Assembly: GCA_963807065.1 (NCBI GenBank)
Contig: CAWDZQ010000003.1
Location: 1,364,001-1,428,000 of the forward strand
Direction: 5' to 3'
DNA: 64,000 bases
Origin: CAWAND01 sp963807065
GTDB lineage: Bacteria > Chloroflexota > Anaerolineae > Anaerolineales > E44-bin32
The notes beneath the pieces were generated by a model. It did no database searches, had not been told where the DNA came from, and saw nothing but the letters and a program-made list of their open reading frames with translations. Below are positions 52,091 to 60,650 of the stretch, in pieces. The stretch's first letter is position 1; each line of letters begins with the position of its first letter. The translations under genes and the position numbers were made by a program.

Positions 52091-52255
52091 GGAAATTCGG
52101 TAAAGAGGCATTTTCCCGCCAAGCAAAATCCCGACGGGCATCCACGGCACAAGTCGACACATGATAAGCCAGGGACCACGATCCCCTCGGAAACCCTCAA
52201 CGCGATCCGCACTCCCCCCTTCGGGTTTTTGTTTCGCATCGGTGGACCTTGGCGC

Positions 52256-52357
52256 TCAGACGATTAGCCGGTTGCGCAGCGCCAGGGTGAGGGTCTCTGT
52301 GCGGCCAGCCACGCCCAACTCAGTCAGAATGTTACTGACGTGGGACAGGTTGGACCA
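52256..52357 (-). pseudogene. LuxR/NarL-type HTH C-terminal remnant
   Basis: The minus strand reads WSNLSHVSNILTELGVAGRT, then ETLTLALRNRLIV and a TGA stop at 52256. This is the recognition helix and last helix of a LuxR-family regulator (H-V-S-N-I-L-x-x-L-G-V-x-x-R-T-E). The reading leaves the family upstream of 52357, so only about 33 codons remain. It has no receiver or dimerisation part and is a decayed end fragment. Confidence 0.7.
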
Positions 52358-52414
52358 GGATCTCATCCTTGAAGCTCGTCAACGCCAGGATCTGGATGGA
52401 GACTGCCCGGGGGA

Positions 52415-52758
52415 GTCGATTTCATGAAGCTGACCGACGACCGATTGGGGGGGACCCTCGATGGACATCCGCTCCCGGTTCGAGGCGGCTCGCCAGTGCC
52501 AAGGGTCGCGCCTGGCAGACGCTGACCTCGCCTGCATCGCCGACATAGGCCCGGGTGACGTGCGCCGATAATGTCCGCTTGACACGCTGGGACGCACTTT
52601 GATCCGCCCCGGCCATGCGGCAGCTTCAGCTCTCGGCGTGCGCCTTCCAGCGCATCCTCAAGCTGGCCCGCCCCATGGCCGAACTCTCCGTCGAACCGAC
52701 CTCAGGCCGCCCCACCTCGCCGAGGCCCCCGCAGTTCCAGCCTCGGGCGTGGAATTGA
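52415..52758 (+). pseudogene. Decayed duplicate of the comM 3' end
   Basis: From GTCGATTTCATGAAGCT onward this sequence aligns with 46911-47252 of comM, in the same orientation, to the stop codon. The first 185 bases are roughly 85 per cent identical by eye. It has an extra base near 52446, a TAA in place of the Phe codon near 52568 and another extra base near 52606, so it cannot make protein. Together with comM it forms a direct repeat around the segment 47253-52414. Confidence 0.85.
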
Positions 52759-53048
52759 GGTGTAAGCCGGCGGCCAGCCTGGAGCCTGCCATGCCAATCT
52801 CAAGAATCATGATCTTCACTTGGGGTTGGGCGAATAGTCAACGATGGTCTTTGCTCATTGTGCGGCGGCAGCTTCGGGCGAGGCGGTTGATCCGGCCCTC
52901 CATTTGCACCGCCAGCACGCCGGCGCATGGCCAAAATAGGGGAGAGGCCAATGCGTCTTGATCCTCCGGGGCGGCGGAAGGGGAGGCTTCAGATTGGACT
53001 TGCTTGGGCGGGAGAGAAAGTCATGAGGCCGCGATGTGAATACCCATG
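52759..53048. other. Intergenic, no gene seen
   Basis: Between the comM remnant and cbiO only short open frames without coding features occur. Nothing regulatory was recognised. Confidence 0.4.
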
Positions 53049-53813
53049 CTATTGCCTTACAAGGTTGACTTCCACGAGCAGGTCATGGTCGGAAAGCACA
53101 TCATCGGTCCGGCCGGCTGCCGCGATTTGATGGTTTTCATCGAGGATGCACGCGCGGTCGGAAATAGCCCGCGCCAGGTTCAAATCGTGGGTCCCGACGA
53201 CCATGGTCTTGCCCGCCCGGGCTTGCGAGTTAACGAACTCGACCAGCCAGGATACCGTGCGCGGATCCAAACCTGCTGACGGTTCATCCAATAACCAGAC
53301 CTCGGGAGTCAGGCTGAGCACCGACGCCAGGGCCACTTTTCTCTTCTCCCCCCCAGAAAGTTGATGGGGGGCGCGGTCTCGAAGCTTCTCGATCTCCAGG
53401 GTCTGCAGCACGCTTTCGACGCGTTGAATGACATCAGCATGGCTCGCATTCATCTGAAGCGGGCCGAAGGCGATTTCATCCCAAACGCTTGGCATGAACA
53501 ACTGCGCGTCGCTTTCCTGAAACACAAAGGCTACCCGTGAACGAAAATCAAAATTGAAACGGTCGTCCTGAAGCGCTTCCGCGGTCAATGCATGACCAAA
53601 CGCTTGGACCGATCCGCTGGTTGGAAACACCAGGCCATCAAGGATTTTCAGCAAGGTACTCTTTCCCGAGCCATTCGATCCCAGGATCACCAGCCTATCT
53701 CCGGGCTTCACAGCCAGGCAGATGTTGTCTAGCGCGAGGGCGTGCCCATCATAGGAATAGCAGACGTCTTGAGTCTCGAAGACCGGCGTATACCCATTGG
53801 GCTGAACGTCCAT
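53049..53813 (-). CDS. cbiO: Cobalt/nickel ECF transporter ATPase CbiO
   Basis: This 254-residue ABC ATPase has Walker A VILGSNGSGKSTLLKIL, Q-loop VAFVFQESDAQLF, signature PHQLSGGEKRKVALA, Walker B VWLLDEPSAGLD and the switch His in VVGTHDLNLA. The Q-x-x-D-x-Q-L-F pattern is specific for ECF ATPases. The ATG at 53813 has GAGG about eight bases upstream; a longer frame upstream overlaps the cbiQ end and is rejected. It powers CbiMQ and is the last gene of the operon. Confidence 0.93.
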   Translation of the reverse strand: MDVQPNGYTPVFETQDVCYSYDGHALALDNICLAVKPGDRLVILGSNGSGKSTLLKILDGLVFPTSGSVQAFGHALTAEALQDDRFNFDFRSRVAFVFQESDAQLFMPSVWDEIAFGPLQMNASHADVIQRVESVLQTLEIEKLRDRAPHQLSGGEKRKVALASVLSLTPEVWLLDEPSAGLDPRTVSWLVEFVNSQARAGKTMVVGTHDLNLARAISDRACILDENHQIAAAGRTDDVLSDHDLLVEVNLVRQ

Positions 53814-53839
53814 TAAGAGACCCTCACCTCTTCCAACGG

Positions 53840-54685
53840 CTACCGTCCCAGCCAGAACGCACAACCACTCAGGACAAGCACAACCGAAGCAGCCGTCCAA
53901 TCGAACCACTGCATCTGGAACCGATCCATCGTGCGCGGATAACCGCGAAAACCGCGGGATTGCATGGCCAGATAAACATCCGTGCTCGTCTGCAACGATT
54001 TGCCCAGCAAGGCCCCCGACATGGCGGCCAGCAAGCGGCGGTCCTCCGAGGCTGTCTGTCGCCTAAGGATGCGACTCTTCCGAGACATGAACATGTCGTC
54101 GGCAGCATGAAGCAGCAAATGGATGTACCGATAGGTCATCCCAAGGATCAGCACCACCACGTCCGGGACATGCAGGATGCCCAGAGCCTTCAACACGCTG
54201 TTCCACGAGGTGGTCAGGATCAGCAGAACGGCGAAAGAGACTGACGTTCCGACCCTTAGTATGAGAAACAAGGCGGTCATCATGCCGGGCCGGGTGATTA
54301 CCAGACCCAAAGGAAGAGTTGCCAATGTGGCACCCGGGGTCATAAACATTGCCGGCACCGCCACAAATCCGGTGAAGAACGGGATGTATACCCAAACGCG
54401 CTTGATGAAGAAGGCCAGCGGCACGGCAGAAACGGCCGCCAAGAGAAGGGCGAAACAATACAGCCCTGCAATGACCCACAGTTGACGGGAAAGGCTGACG
54501 GAAACCAGCAACAGGAGAAGTGAAATCCATTTCAGGCGCGGGTCAAGCTTCTGGAGCAGCCCGTCCTGATGAGCAAGCTTCTCGGCAAAGAGTGAGTGCT
54601 CCAGGGTGCCGTTGATGTTGATCAGCGTACGTTCGATGAAGCCGCTTCGGCGCTTCACCCTTGACATGGCGTGGGAGGTGTTCAC
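53840..54685 (-). CDS. cbiQ: Cobalt/nickel ECF transporter T component CbiQ
   Basis: This 281-residue membrane protein has about five spans. The T-component signatures are visible: DPRLKWISLLLLLVSVSL near the N-terminus and the two coupling-helix motifs with A-R-G type residues in DVYLAMQSRGFRGYPRT and the ILRRQTASEDRRLLAAM region. It couples CbiO to CbiM. GTG at 54685 is the longest start; an ATG six codons later is possible. It lies 15 bases after cbiM. Confidence 0.9.
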   Translation of the reverse strand: MNTSHAMSRVKRRSGFIERTLININGTLEHSLFAEKLAHQDGLLQKLDPRLKWISLLLLLVSVSLSRQLWVIAGLYCFALLLAAVSAVPLAFFIKRVWVYIPFFTGFVAVPAMFMTPGATLATLPLGLVITRPGMMTALFLILRVGTSVSFAVLLILTTSWNSVLKALGILHVPDVVVLILGMTYRYIHLLLHAADDMFMSRKSRILRRQTASEDRRLLAAMSGALLGKSLQTSTDVYLAMQSRGFRGYPRTMDRFQMQWFDWTAASVVLVLSGCAFWLGR

Positions 54686-54700
54686 GCGGTTGGGAGCAAG

Positions 54701-55810
54701 TTAGCGGGATCGTTCCCTGCCGCCGGTCAGGAGCAGGCTGAAGAGCCACGCCACAGCCACTACGGCCAGGACCCCCACGAGGGCCGAAAGCACGTAGCCC
54801 AGATTCGCGTTACCCAATGCTGCCACCCTATAGTCCGGCATCGGCGAAGACCATAGACCCGAGAGCTGTTCAAGCCCCCTGGGGACAAACGCCAACCCGC
54901 GGGAGGCAAACTCTTCGGCGCCCCACTCCCCCCAGGCCGTGCCCGGGGCCAGCAGGCCAAGCGGGGTAACGATGATCAGGCCAACCAAACCAACCCAAAG
55001 GGTGCGCCATTTGGCGAAGCCGGTTGTCCGGGCATCGATCTTCCCCTTACTCATCATCTCCAAAGCAGGTTGGTTGGCCCGCATCAGATAACCAACCACC
55101 AAGGCAGTTACCAGACCCTCCACAACCGACGCGATCAAGGCATGGGGAATGACCATCGCAGGTAGGGCGACAGAAAGCGGATACGGCGCGTAGAAGGGTG
55201 TGCCGTCAGCCGCATGCCAGAGAAGAGGCTGAATGCCGAATTCGACGGCGGCAAAGAAGGCAGCCATCGTGAGGCCGGCCCAGCCTCCGAGTGCCGCGCC
55301 CACAACGCGCCGCCTGGAGTTCAGCGGCTCATTCTTAGAAATGGCCTGGTAGACGGCATAGGTGACATAGGGGAGCACAACCGCCATGTTGAAGCAATTG
55401 GCTCCGATCGCCAGAATGCCGCCGTCTCCGAAGAAGAAAGCCTGAATCAGCAGGGCGACCGAGACCGCAATCGTGGCCACCTCCGGTCCCAAGATAATGG
55501 CGGCCAGGGCTCCGCCGACTGCATGCCCGGTTGTGCCCCCGGGCAGAGGGACATTGAACATCATCACCACGAATGAAAACGCAGCAAACAATGCTACGAT
55601 GGGAATGTTCTGGGCGGTCATCTTCTCACGCAGTCTGTTCACGCCGCGGATCCAGAACGGCAAAACAAACATGAACATGACCAGGCTTGTCACTGGGCTC
55701 AAGTAGCCGTCAGGGATGTGCATGGCAGTCGTGCCTAGCCAGAGACCCATCAGCCCGAGGTAGGTCCAGATCCAGCGCGGGATCTTTTGGCCTGGATCGG
55801 TGGGCAACAT
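54701..55810 (-). CDS. cbiM: Cobalt/nickel ECF transporter S component CbiM, fused to a PDGLE/CbiN-like tail
   Basis: The 369-residue protein has a signal-like first helix ending just before MHIPDGYLSP, the CbiM sequence whose His-2 binds the metal once the N-terminus is freed. GGAGG seven bases before the ATG at 55810 supports translation of the whole signal. Conserved parts are PLPGGTTGHAVGGALAAI and FFFGDGGILAIGANCFNMA. The last 80 residues (FVPRGLEQLSGLW, then one membrane span) resemble the PDGLE/CbiN component, so M and N functions are fused. The operon is divergent from a Fur-family gene across a shared operator. Confidence 0.92.
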   Translation of the reverse strand: MLPTDPGQKIPRWIWTYLGLMGLWLGTTAMHIPDGYLSPVTSLVMFMFVLPFWIRGVNRLREKMTAQNIPIVALFAAFSFVVMMFNVPLPGGTTGHAVGGALAAIILGPEVATIAVSVALLIQAFFFGDGGILAIGANCFNMAVVLPYVTYAVYQAISKNEPLNSRRRVVGAALGGWAGLTMAAFFAAVEFGIQPLLWHAADGTPFYAPYPLSVALPAMVIPHALIASVVEGLVTALVVGYLMRANQPALEMMSKGKIDARTTGFAKWRTLWVGLVGLIIVTPLGLLAPGTAWGEWGAEEFASRGLAFVPRGLEQLSGLWSSPMPDYRVAALGNANLGYVLSALVGVLAVVAVAWLFSLLLTGGRERSR

Positions 55811-55850
55811 GCTGCTTCCTCCACGAACCCGGATGAGAAGGACTCACGGA

Positions 55851-55896
55851 ATTATATAACGATTATTCGCAGATGCAATAGTTTGCGTTATAATCG
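55851..55896. promoter_or_regulatory. Shared operator and divergent promoters of cbiM and the Fur-type gene
   Basis: CGATTATTCGCA (55860-55871) and TGCGTTATAATCG (55884-55896) are inverted copies with a 12-base centre. Toward cbiM, TTGCAT (55878-55873), 16 bases and TATAAT (55856-55851) form a promoter. Toward the regulator, TATAAT at 55889-55894 lies within the right arm. Binding would block both directions, fitting metal-dependent repression of uptake plus autoregulation. Confidence 0.72.
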
Positions 55897-55912
55897 TCGA
55901 CATCGGAGGCCT

Positions 55913-56326
55913 ATGCGCGCGTCCTCGGTCGACCAGATCATCCTCGAGTTGTTCTCCAGCGAACATGCCCACCTGACTTCACAGGAGGTCTTTCGCAAGA
56001 TACGCCAACGCCTGCCTGCCGTGAATCAATCCACTGTGTACCGTTCTCTGGCCCGCCTGGCGGACCAAGGCAAGGTCTCCATCTCCGATATGGGAACGGG
56101 CTCAGCCGTCTACGAGTTGCTGACGGACGGACTGCACCACCACCTGGTTTGTCAGGAGTGTGGAATGGTGACCACCTTGGCGCACGAAGAGGTCGGGCAC
56201 TTCTTTAAAGACCTTGAGAAGAAGAGCAAGTTTCAGATCACCACCAATCATTTGGTCCTTTTCGGCGTATGCCCCCAATGCCGAAATGATCCCAATCCCG
56301 AACGGGGCTCGACTCCCCAGGCATGA
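55913..56326 (+). CDS. Fur-family metalloregulator (probable nickel/cobalt or zinc sensor)
   Basis: This 137-residue protein has a winged helix (HLTSQEVFRKIRQRLPAVNQ, STVYRSLARLADQGKV) and a dimerisation domain with GLHHHLVCQECGMVTTL and FGVCPQCRND. The two C-x-x-C pairs form the structural zinc site, and the H-H-H stretch belongs to the sensory site of Fur-family members. Family alone does not fix the metal. The divergent cbiMQO operon and the shared operator point to nickel (Nur-type) or cobalt; zinc is an alternative. GGAGG lies three bases before the ATG at 55913. Confidence 0.85.
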   Translation: MRASSVDQIILELFSSEHAHLTSQEVFRKIRQRLPAVNQSTVYRSLARLADQGKVSISDMGTGSAVYELLTDGLHHHLVCQECGMVTTLAHEEVGHFFKDLEKKSKFQITTNHLVLFGVCPQCRNDPNPERGSTPQA

Positions 56327-56653
56327 GGGGCCGCCGGCCCCCTGCCGGAATCCTTTGGCCAGGTCAAGTCCGGGTAATCCCTGCTCACCACGCTTTGAGT
56401 TCGAACCACCTTTCAACCGCCTGTCCCAGAACTTGAGGGCGCGGGCTTCGGCTCCATGGGGAGGCGATAATGGGTCCGATGTGGCCGGGGCTCAACCCGA
56501 TAGCGTCGTCTTGGGGACCGCGATGGAACCCCGGAAACTCCTGCGCCGGCGGGGATGCCCTCCGGTTCGCCGTCGATGCCGACCGCGCGGAAGAGCCCGA
56601 AACGCTCGAGGTTGAGCCGATGCGTGAGGCAGTCGGCGTGGCCATGAGCCGGG
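56327..56653. other. Intergenic region after the Fur-type gene
   Basis: GGGGCC-GCC-GGCCCC (56327-56341) directly follows the stop codon and may help end transcription, though no T-run follows. The rest has open frames of 60-130 codons in several frames but none with a ribosome site or known resemblance. Confidence 0.35.
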
Positions 56654-56857
56654 TTGGCGAGTGATGCCCAGACCGTTTATGAGAATATCGCCACCGCGCT
56701 TCGGCGTTGCCGCAGCGCCATGTCGCCCACGGCGGCCGATGAGGGTGTCCGGCTGAGGGCGGACGGGGACCTGGACGATCTGTTAGAGGAAGTGCGGGCC
56801 ATTCGCCAGGCCGTCGAGAAGCGCAGTGAGAACTCGCCCCCCACTACCCATCCTTGA
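56654..56857 (+). CDS. Possible small acidic protein
   Basis: A TTG at 56654 opens 67 codons: MASDAQTVYENIATALRRCR, then an acidic helix (GDLDDLLEEVRAIRQAVEKR) able to form a coiled coil. No clear ribosome site precedes it. The amino-acid composition is more protein-like than the other frames here, but no family is known to me. Confidence 0.35.
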   Translation: MASDAQTVYENIATALRRCRSAMSPTAADEGVRLRADGDLDDLLEEVRAIRQAVEKRSENSPPTTHP

Positions 56858-56910
56858 GCCGGCCCAGTGGCCGGCTCTCGGCCTTCCCACCCTGACGCTG
56901 TAAGGTTCAT

Positions 56911-56938
56911 TTGACGCTGAGGGCACATGGGCTACAAT
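56911..56938 (+). promoter_or_regulatory. Promoter of the SPFH-psu operon
   Basis: TTGACG (56911-56916), 16 bases, TACAAT (56933-56938). The ATG at 56950 is only 11 bases after the -10 box, so the leader is about five bases or less. Confidence 0.62.
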
Positions 56939-56949
56939 CGCTGATCAGA

Positions 56950-58263
56950 ATGAACCTGCAGCCTTTCTATCGACGCCCTGGGTTTCAGACCGTGTTTGGC
57001 GTGGCCGCCTGGATCGCGGCCTACGTCGTTGTCGTGCGCGTCTCGGGCGGTGCGGCCCAGACCACCCTCTGGCTAGATGCAGGTCTGGCTCTGCTGACCC
57101 TGCTGATGGTGGTCGCCCTCACCGCCCAATTCGTGCTTCCGGTGCACAAGCTGGACGAGCGCAGCGCCGTGGTCCAGCGCCTGTTTGACTACCTGATGGG
57201 CGCCCGCGGCCCGGTGATGTTCATCCGCAGCGGACGAACCGTGGAAGCCAACGCCGAACGCCAGCGCCGCGGCGCCGGTGTGCTGCTGGTCGACCACGCC
57301 AGCGGCGGCGTCTTGCGGACCGACACGCAGTTCACCCGCGCCGTCGGCCCGGGGGTCGCATTTACCCAGCCCGGGGAGTGGCTGGCGGAACCGCTCGACC
57401 TGCGCCTGCAAAGCCGCCGTGTCCCCGCCGGCGCACCCGACACGGGGGATCCCCAGGATCTGCCGGAAACGCTGGCGCTCACCGAGGACGGGATCCCGGT
57501 GTCCGCCGAACTGACCATCTGGTTCATGCTCGATCCCGGCCACACTTCCGTCCCTCGCCAGGGCCAATTCCCTCATCTCCCCCCCTATGAATTCAATCCA
57601 CGTGCTGCCGAGCGGGCCGTCTTTGGCCACGCCTACCGCGATGGCGCCGACGTCCCATGGACCGAGCTCCCCACCCTGCTGCTGGTGGATCTGTGGCGCG
57701 AAGAAGTCAAGCAGTGGCCGCTGGAGGCCCTGCTCGGCGAAGGAAGCACCGCCTCCGACAGCCTGGACGCGATTTGTGAAAATATTCACAACCGTCTGGT
57801 GTCTGGGCCGGACCCTGCGGAGAAACCGCCCCAGCCACAGCGAGAGCAGGAATTGTTGAGGGCGCGCGGCATTCGCGTCCTGGAGGTGCGGGTCGACGGT
57901 CTGCAAGTGCCGCAGGCGGTGCTGGTCGAACATCTACGGCGTTGGCGCGAGCACTGGTCCTCGGGCGTGGACGACAGCCTGACCCAAGGTCGTCAGCAGG
58001 CGTTGCAGCTGAAGATGGAGGGCGAGCGCCGGGCCTTCGCCACCTTGCTCGATGCGCTCACTGGTTCGCTGCGCGAGATGCTGGCCCGCGGCGAGACACC
58101 GGCGGCTCGCGACGCGTTGACCAGTGTCCTCCGAGACGCTCTTGATCTGACTCAACAGCCGGAACTCATGCCCGCAACAAGCGGAATCGCCAGCCAACTG
58201 CGTGATGTGATCAGGCAGCTGTCGGAGATGGACGGTGACTGCCGCCCCGGGGCCGGGCGATGA
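56950..58263 (+). CDS. SPFH/band 7-like membrane protein (first of a pair)
   Basis: The 437-residue protein has two membrane spans near the N-terminus (VFGVAAWIAAYVVVVRVSG, LALLTLLMVVALTAQFVL). A domain follows in which GAGVLLVDHASGGVLRTDTQ, RAVGPGVAFTQPGEWLAEPL and TEDGIPVSAELTIWFMLDPG follow the strand order of SPFH (prohibitin/stomatin) domains. A helical C-terminus from residue 320 may form a coiled coil. It overlaps the next gene, another SPFH-like protein, as ATGA. Function is unknown; membrane-domain scaffolding is the family theme. A perfect Rex-like palindrome lies inside the gene (57774-57791). Confidence 0.62.
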   Translation: MNLQPFYRRPGFQTVFGVAAWIAAYVVVVRVSGGAAQTTLWLDAGLALLTLLMVVALTAQFVLPVHKLDERSAVVQRLFDYLMGARGPVMFIRSGRTVEANAERQRRGAGVLLVDHASGGVLRTDTQFTRAVGPGVAFTQPGEWLAEPLDLRLQSRRVPAGAPDTGDPQDLPETLALTEDGIPVSAELTIWFMLDPGHTSVPRQGQFPHLPPYEFNPRAAERAVFGHAYRDGADVPWTELPTLLLVDLWREEVKQWPLEALLGEGSTASDSLDAICENIHNRLVSGPDPAEKPPQPQREQELLRARGIRVLEVRVDGLQVPQAVLVEHLRRWREHWSSGVDDSLTQGRQQALQLKMEGERRAFATLLDALTGSLREMLARGETPAARDALTSVLRDALDLTQQPELMPATSGIASQLRDVIRQLSEMDGDCRPGAGR

Positions 58264-59682
58264 ACACCGGTCTTCTGACCCAATCGGAGCGCGCCTTCAA
58301 GGACACGCTTGCCGCCATCGCCGAGATCTTCTTGCGCCGAGATCACGCGGGGGCCCGTCTTCGCCTGGCCATGGTCGGGACAAGCCTGGCGGTTTACTGG
58401 CTGTTCCTGGCCTTGACCTTTGATTTCCACGCGCGTCCTTCCATCGGCCTGGGTCCAGTTTTTGGCCTTTCCGTTCAATGTGATCCTCGATCTCGTGTCC
58501 TCGCTGGTGGCTCCGATCATCCTGGTCCATCTGATCCCGGTCGCCGCCGCGCTTTGGCTTGGCCTGCGGCTGGGCGCCCACTATCTCGCAGATCTCTTCG
58601 AACTCGAGTCACCGTCGATCGCCAGCCGCTACTTGCGAGCGGCCGTGTTTGGCTTGGGCTACGACAGCCTCAAGATCGCCCAGGGCGATCTTGCAAAGCT
58701 CAACCGAAACAGTCCCTTGTTCCGCATCGGCGGTCCGGGCTACCTTCAGGTTCACCTCGGGTTTGCCGCCGTCCTCGAAACCGCAGACGGCGCCCCGCGC
58801 GTTTACGGCCCGGAGGGTCGCCGCTTCATTGAGGGTTTCGAGCGTCTGCGCGATGTGGTCGACCTCCGGGACCAGGTGCGGCATCTGGATGAAGTTGAGG
58901 CGGTGACGGCCGACGGGATGACCGTGCGCGCCCGCGACGTCCAAATGGTATTCCGTACGTTCGGCGGCGGCCAGGCGCGCAACCTCCAGTCTCCATATCC
59001 CTACGCCGAAGAGGCCATCCGTCGCCTGGTTTATGGCCGTGCCGTCAACAGTGAGGGCGCCGACCGCTGGACAGATGCCTTGGGCGAACTGGCCCGAGAC
59101 GAGATCCAGGCCTTCATCCGCAGTCTTAGCCTGGATTCGTTCCTCGCGCTCCAGCCCAGCCGGCCGTCGTCTGGTGCCGGTAGGTCAGGTGAAAACTCCG
59201 GCGAAGGCTTCCACATTCCGCGGCGCCAACTCACCGAGCAATTCCACACCGCCGAAGCCCGGGAACGCTTGCGGCGCAAGGGCTTGGAGTTGGACTGGGT
59301 TGGCGTGGGCACGTGGGAGATTCGCGAGCCTTCTACCGCCGACGGAGGTCTGGCTCTGGGCACCACGATCATTGACGCCTGGCGCGATCGCCAACGTGCC
59401 CAACGCCTTAACATGCCCGACTACCTGGCGCGTCAGTCCGACCGAGGCTATCGGGAGCGCACGGTGGCCGAGATCCGTACGCTGATCGAAGCCTGGCTGG
59501 ATGGCGAACTCAATGGCCCGCCTCGTTGTTGGAGTACCCTGCGCAAGACCTTGGAGCGCCTGGAGGCGATGGCCGACGAACTCGGGCCTGAAGGGGCACC
59601 GGATCTGAACGACATCCATCCGGCGCTTGCCTATCTCAAGGATCTGACCGACCCACGTGAGCTTGGGCGGCCCTCCCGATGA
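58260..59682 (+). pseudogene. SPFH/band 7-like membrane protein (second of the pair), frameshifted
   Basis: The ATG at 58260 opens a frame with MNTGLLTQSERAFKDTLAAI and a membrane span up to about 58450, then becomes Arg-rich nonsense. The +1 frame takes over at 58450 (WVQFLAFPFNVILDLVSSLV) and runs to 59682. It has two further spans and an SPFH-like domain (GGPGYLQVHLGFAAVLET, VRHLDEVEAVTADGMTVRAR) and a long helical tail. One surplus base near 58447-58452, in a GGCCTGGG context, explains the break. With that base removed the product would be about 473 residues. The downstream part could still be made from an internal start. Confidence 0.72.
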
Positions 59683-60623
59683 CCACCACCCCCAATCCCG
59701 AGGGACCGATCCTGGTTATTGGCTCGTCCGGGATCGACATTGTGGGACGGTCGCTGGAGGCTGTCCAGTCGGGAGTGTCCAACCCAGGCAAGCTCCGAAT
59801 TTCTCGCGGCGGCGTCGCCCGTAATCTGGCCGAGAACCTACAACGGCTGGGGGCACAGACCATCCTGATCACCGCCACCGGCGATGACTTCGAAGGACGG
59901 GAGATTCTCGCCCAGGCCGCCGAACTTGGCGTGGACATCGAACATGCCTTGAAGGTGCCTGGCATGCAAACTGGCGCCTACTTGGCTGTCCTGGAATCGG
60001 ACGGGACCTTGGAACTTGGGATCGACGATATGCAGGTGACGCAGGCCCTCACCCCGGACCACCTCAAGACCTGTGAGCCGCTGTTTGAAACGGCGGCGGC
60101 CGTGGTGGTGGACGCCAATCTCCCTCCCAAGAGCCTGAATGCAGCCATGCGAATGGCGCGGCTGGCAGGCATCCCAGTGGCAGCCGACCCGACCTCGCCC
60201 TCTCTGGCCACCCAATTCCTGCCCCATCTCAAGGCGCTATGGCTCATTTCGCCCAACCAGGCGGAGGCCGCCACTTTGTGCGCTGCGACCTGGCCGGGAG
60301 AGGGACCGCCTGACGCCCTGGATTCCGCCCGCCACCTGGTCTCCTTGGGCGTCCAAATCGCCATCGTTTCGCGCGCCGAGTTTGGCGTAAGCTACGCCTC
60401 CGGATCGGGGAGCGGCAATGTGCCGGCTCTTAAGACGGAAGTCCTCGACCCTACCGGTGCCGGCGACGCGCTGCTGGCCACGGTCGTCTTCGCCCAGCTG
60501 AACGATATCCCGTTGGATGAGGCTGTCAGGCTGGGCGTGACAGCCGCTGCGCTGACCCTCCGCACCCTGGACACGGTCTCTCCAGAGCTCTCCCTGGAAC
60601 GTCTGTACGATGAACTGATCTGA
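59679..60623 (+). CDS. PfkB-family kinase, probable pseudouridine kinase
   Basis: This 314-residue ribokinase-fold enzyme has GSSGIDIVGRSLEAV, GGVARNLAENLQRLGAQTIL (the first PfkB signature) and the C-terminal DPTGAGDALLATVVF with the catalytic Asp. PfkB kinases phosphorylate sugars or nucleosides. The psuG gene follows 27 bases later, so pseudouridine is the likely substrate, giving pseudouridine 5'-phosphate for PsuG. It overlaps the SPFH-like gene as ATGA. Assignment to PsuK depends on that neighbour. Confidence 0.82.
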   Translation: MTTTPNPEGPILVIGSSGIDIVGRSLEAVQSGVSNPGKLRISRGGVARNLAENLQRLGAQTILITATGDDFEGREILAQAAELGVDIEHALKVPGMQTGAYLAVLESDGTLELGIDDMQVTQALTPDHLKTCEPLFETAAAVVVDANLPPKSLNAAMRMARLAGIPVAADPTSPSLATQFLPHLKALWLISPNQAEAATLCAATWPGEGPPDALDSARHLVSLGVQIAIVSRAEFGVSYASGSGSGNVPALKTEVLDPTGAGDALLATVVFAQLNDIPLDEAVRLGVTAAALTLRTLDTVSPELSLERLYDELI

Positions 60624-60650
60624 CCCGAACATTCGCCTGAGAATCAGAGC

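Noticed and set aside
52196..52235. Terminator after the class F-like sortase (CCTTCGGGTTTTTG)
   Set aside because: The T-run is present but no stem of useful length pairs in front of it.
56390..56410. GAGTTCGAACCACC as a possible tRNA T-arm
   Set aside because: No matching acceptor stem, anticodon arm or CCA end at the required distances on either strand.
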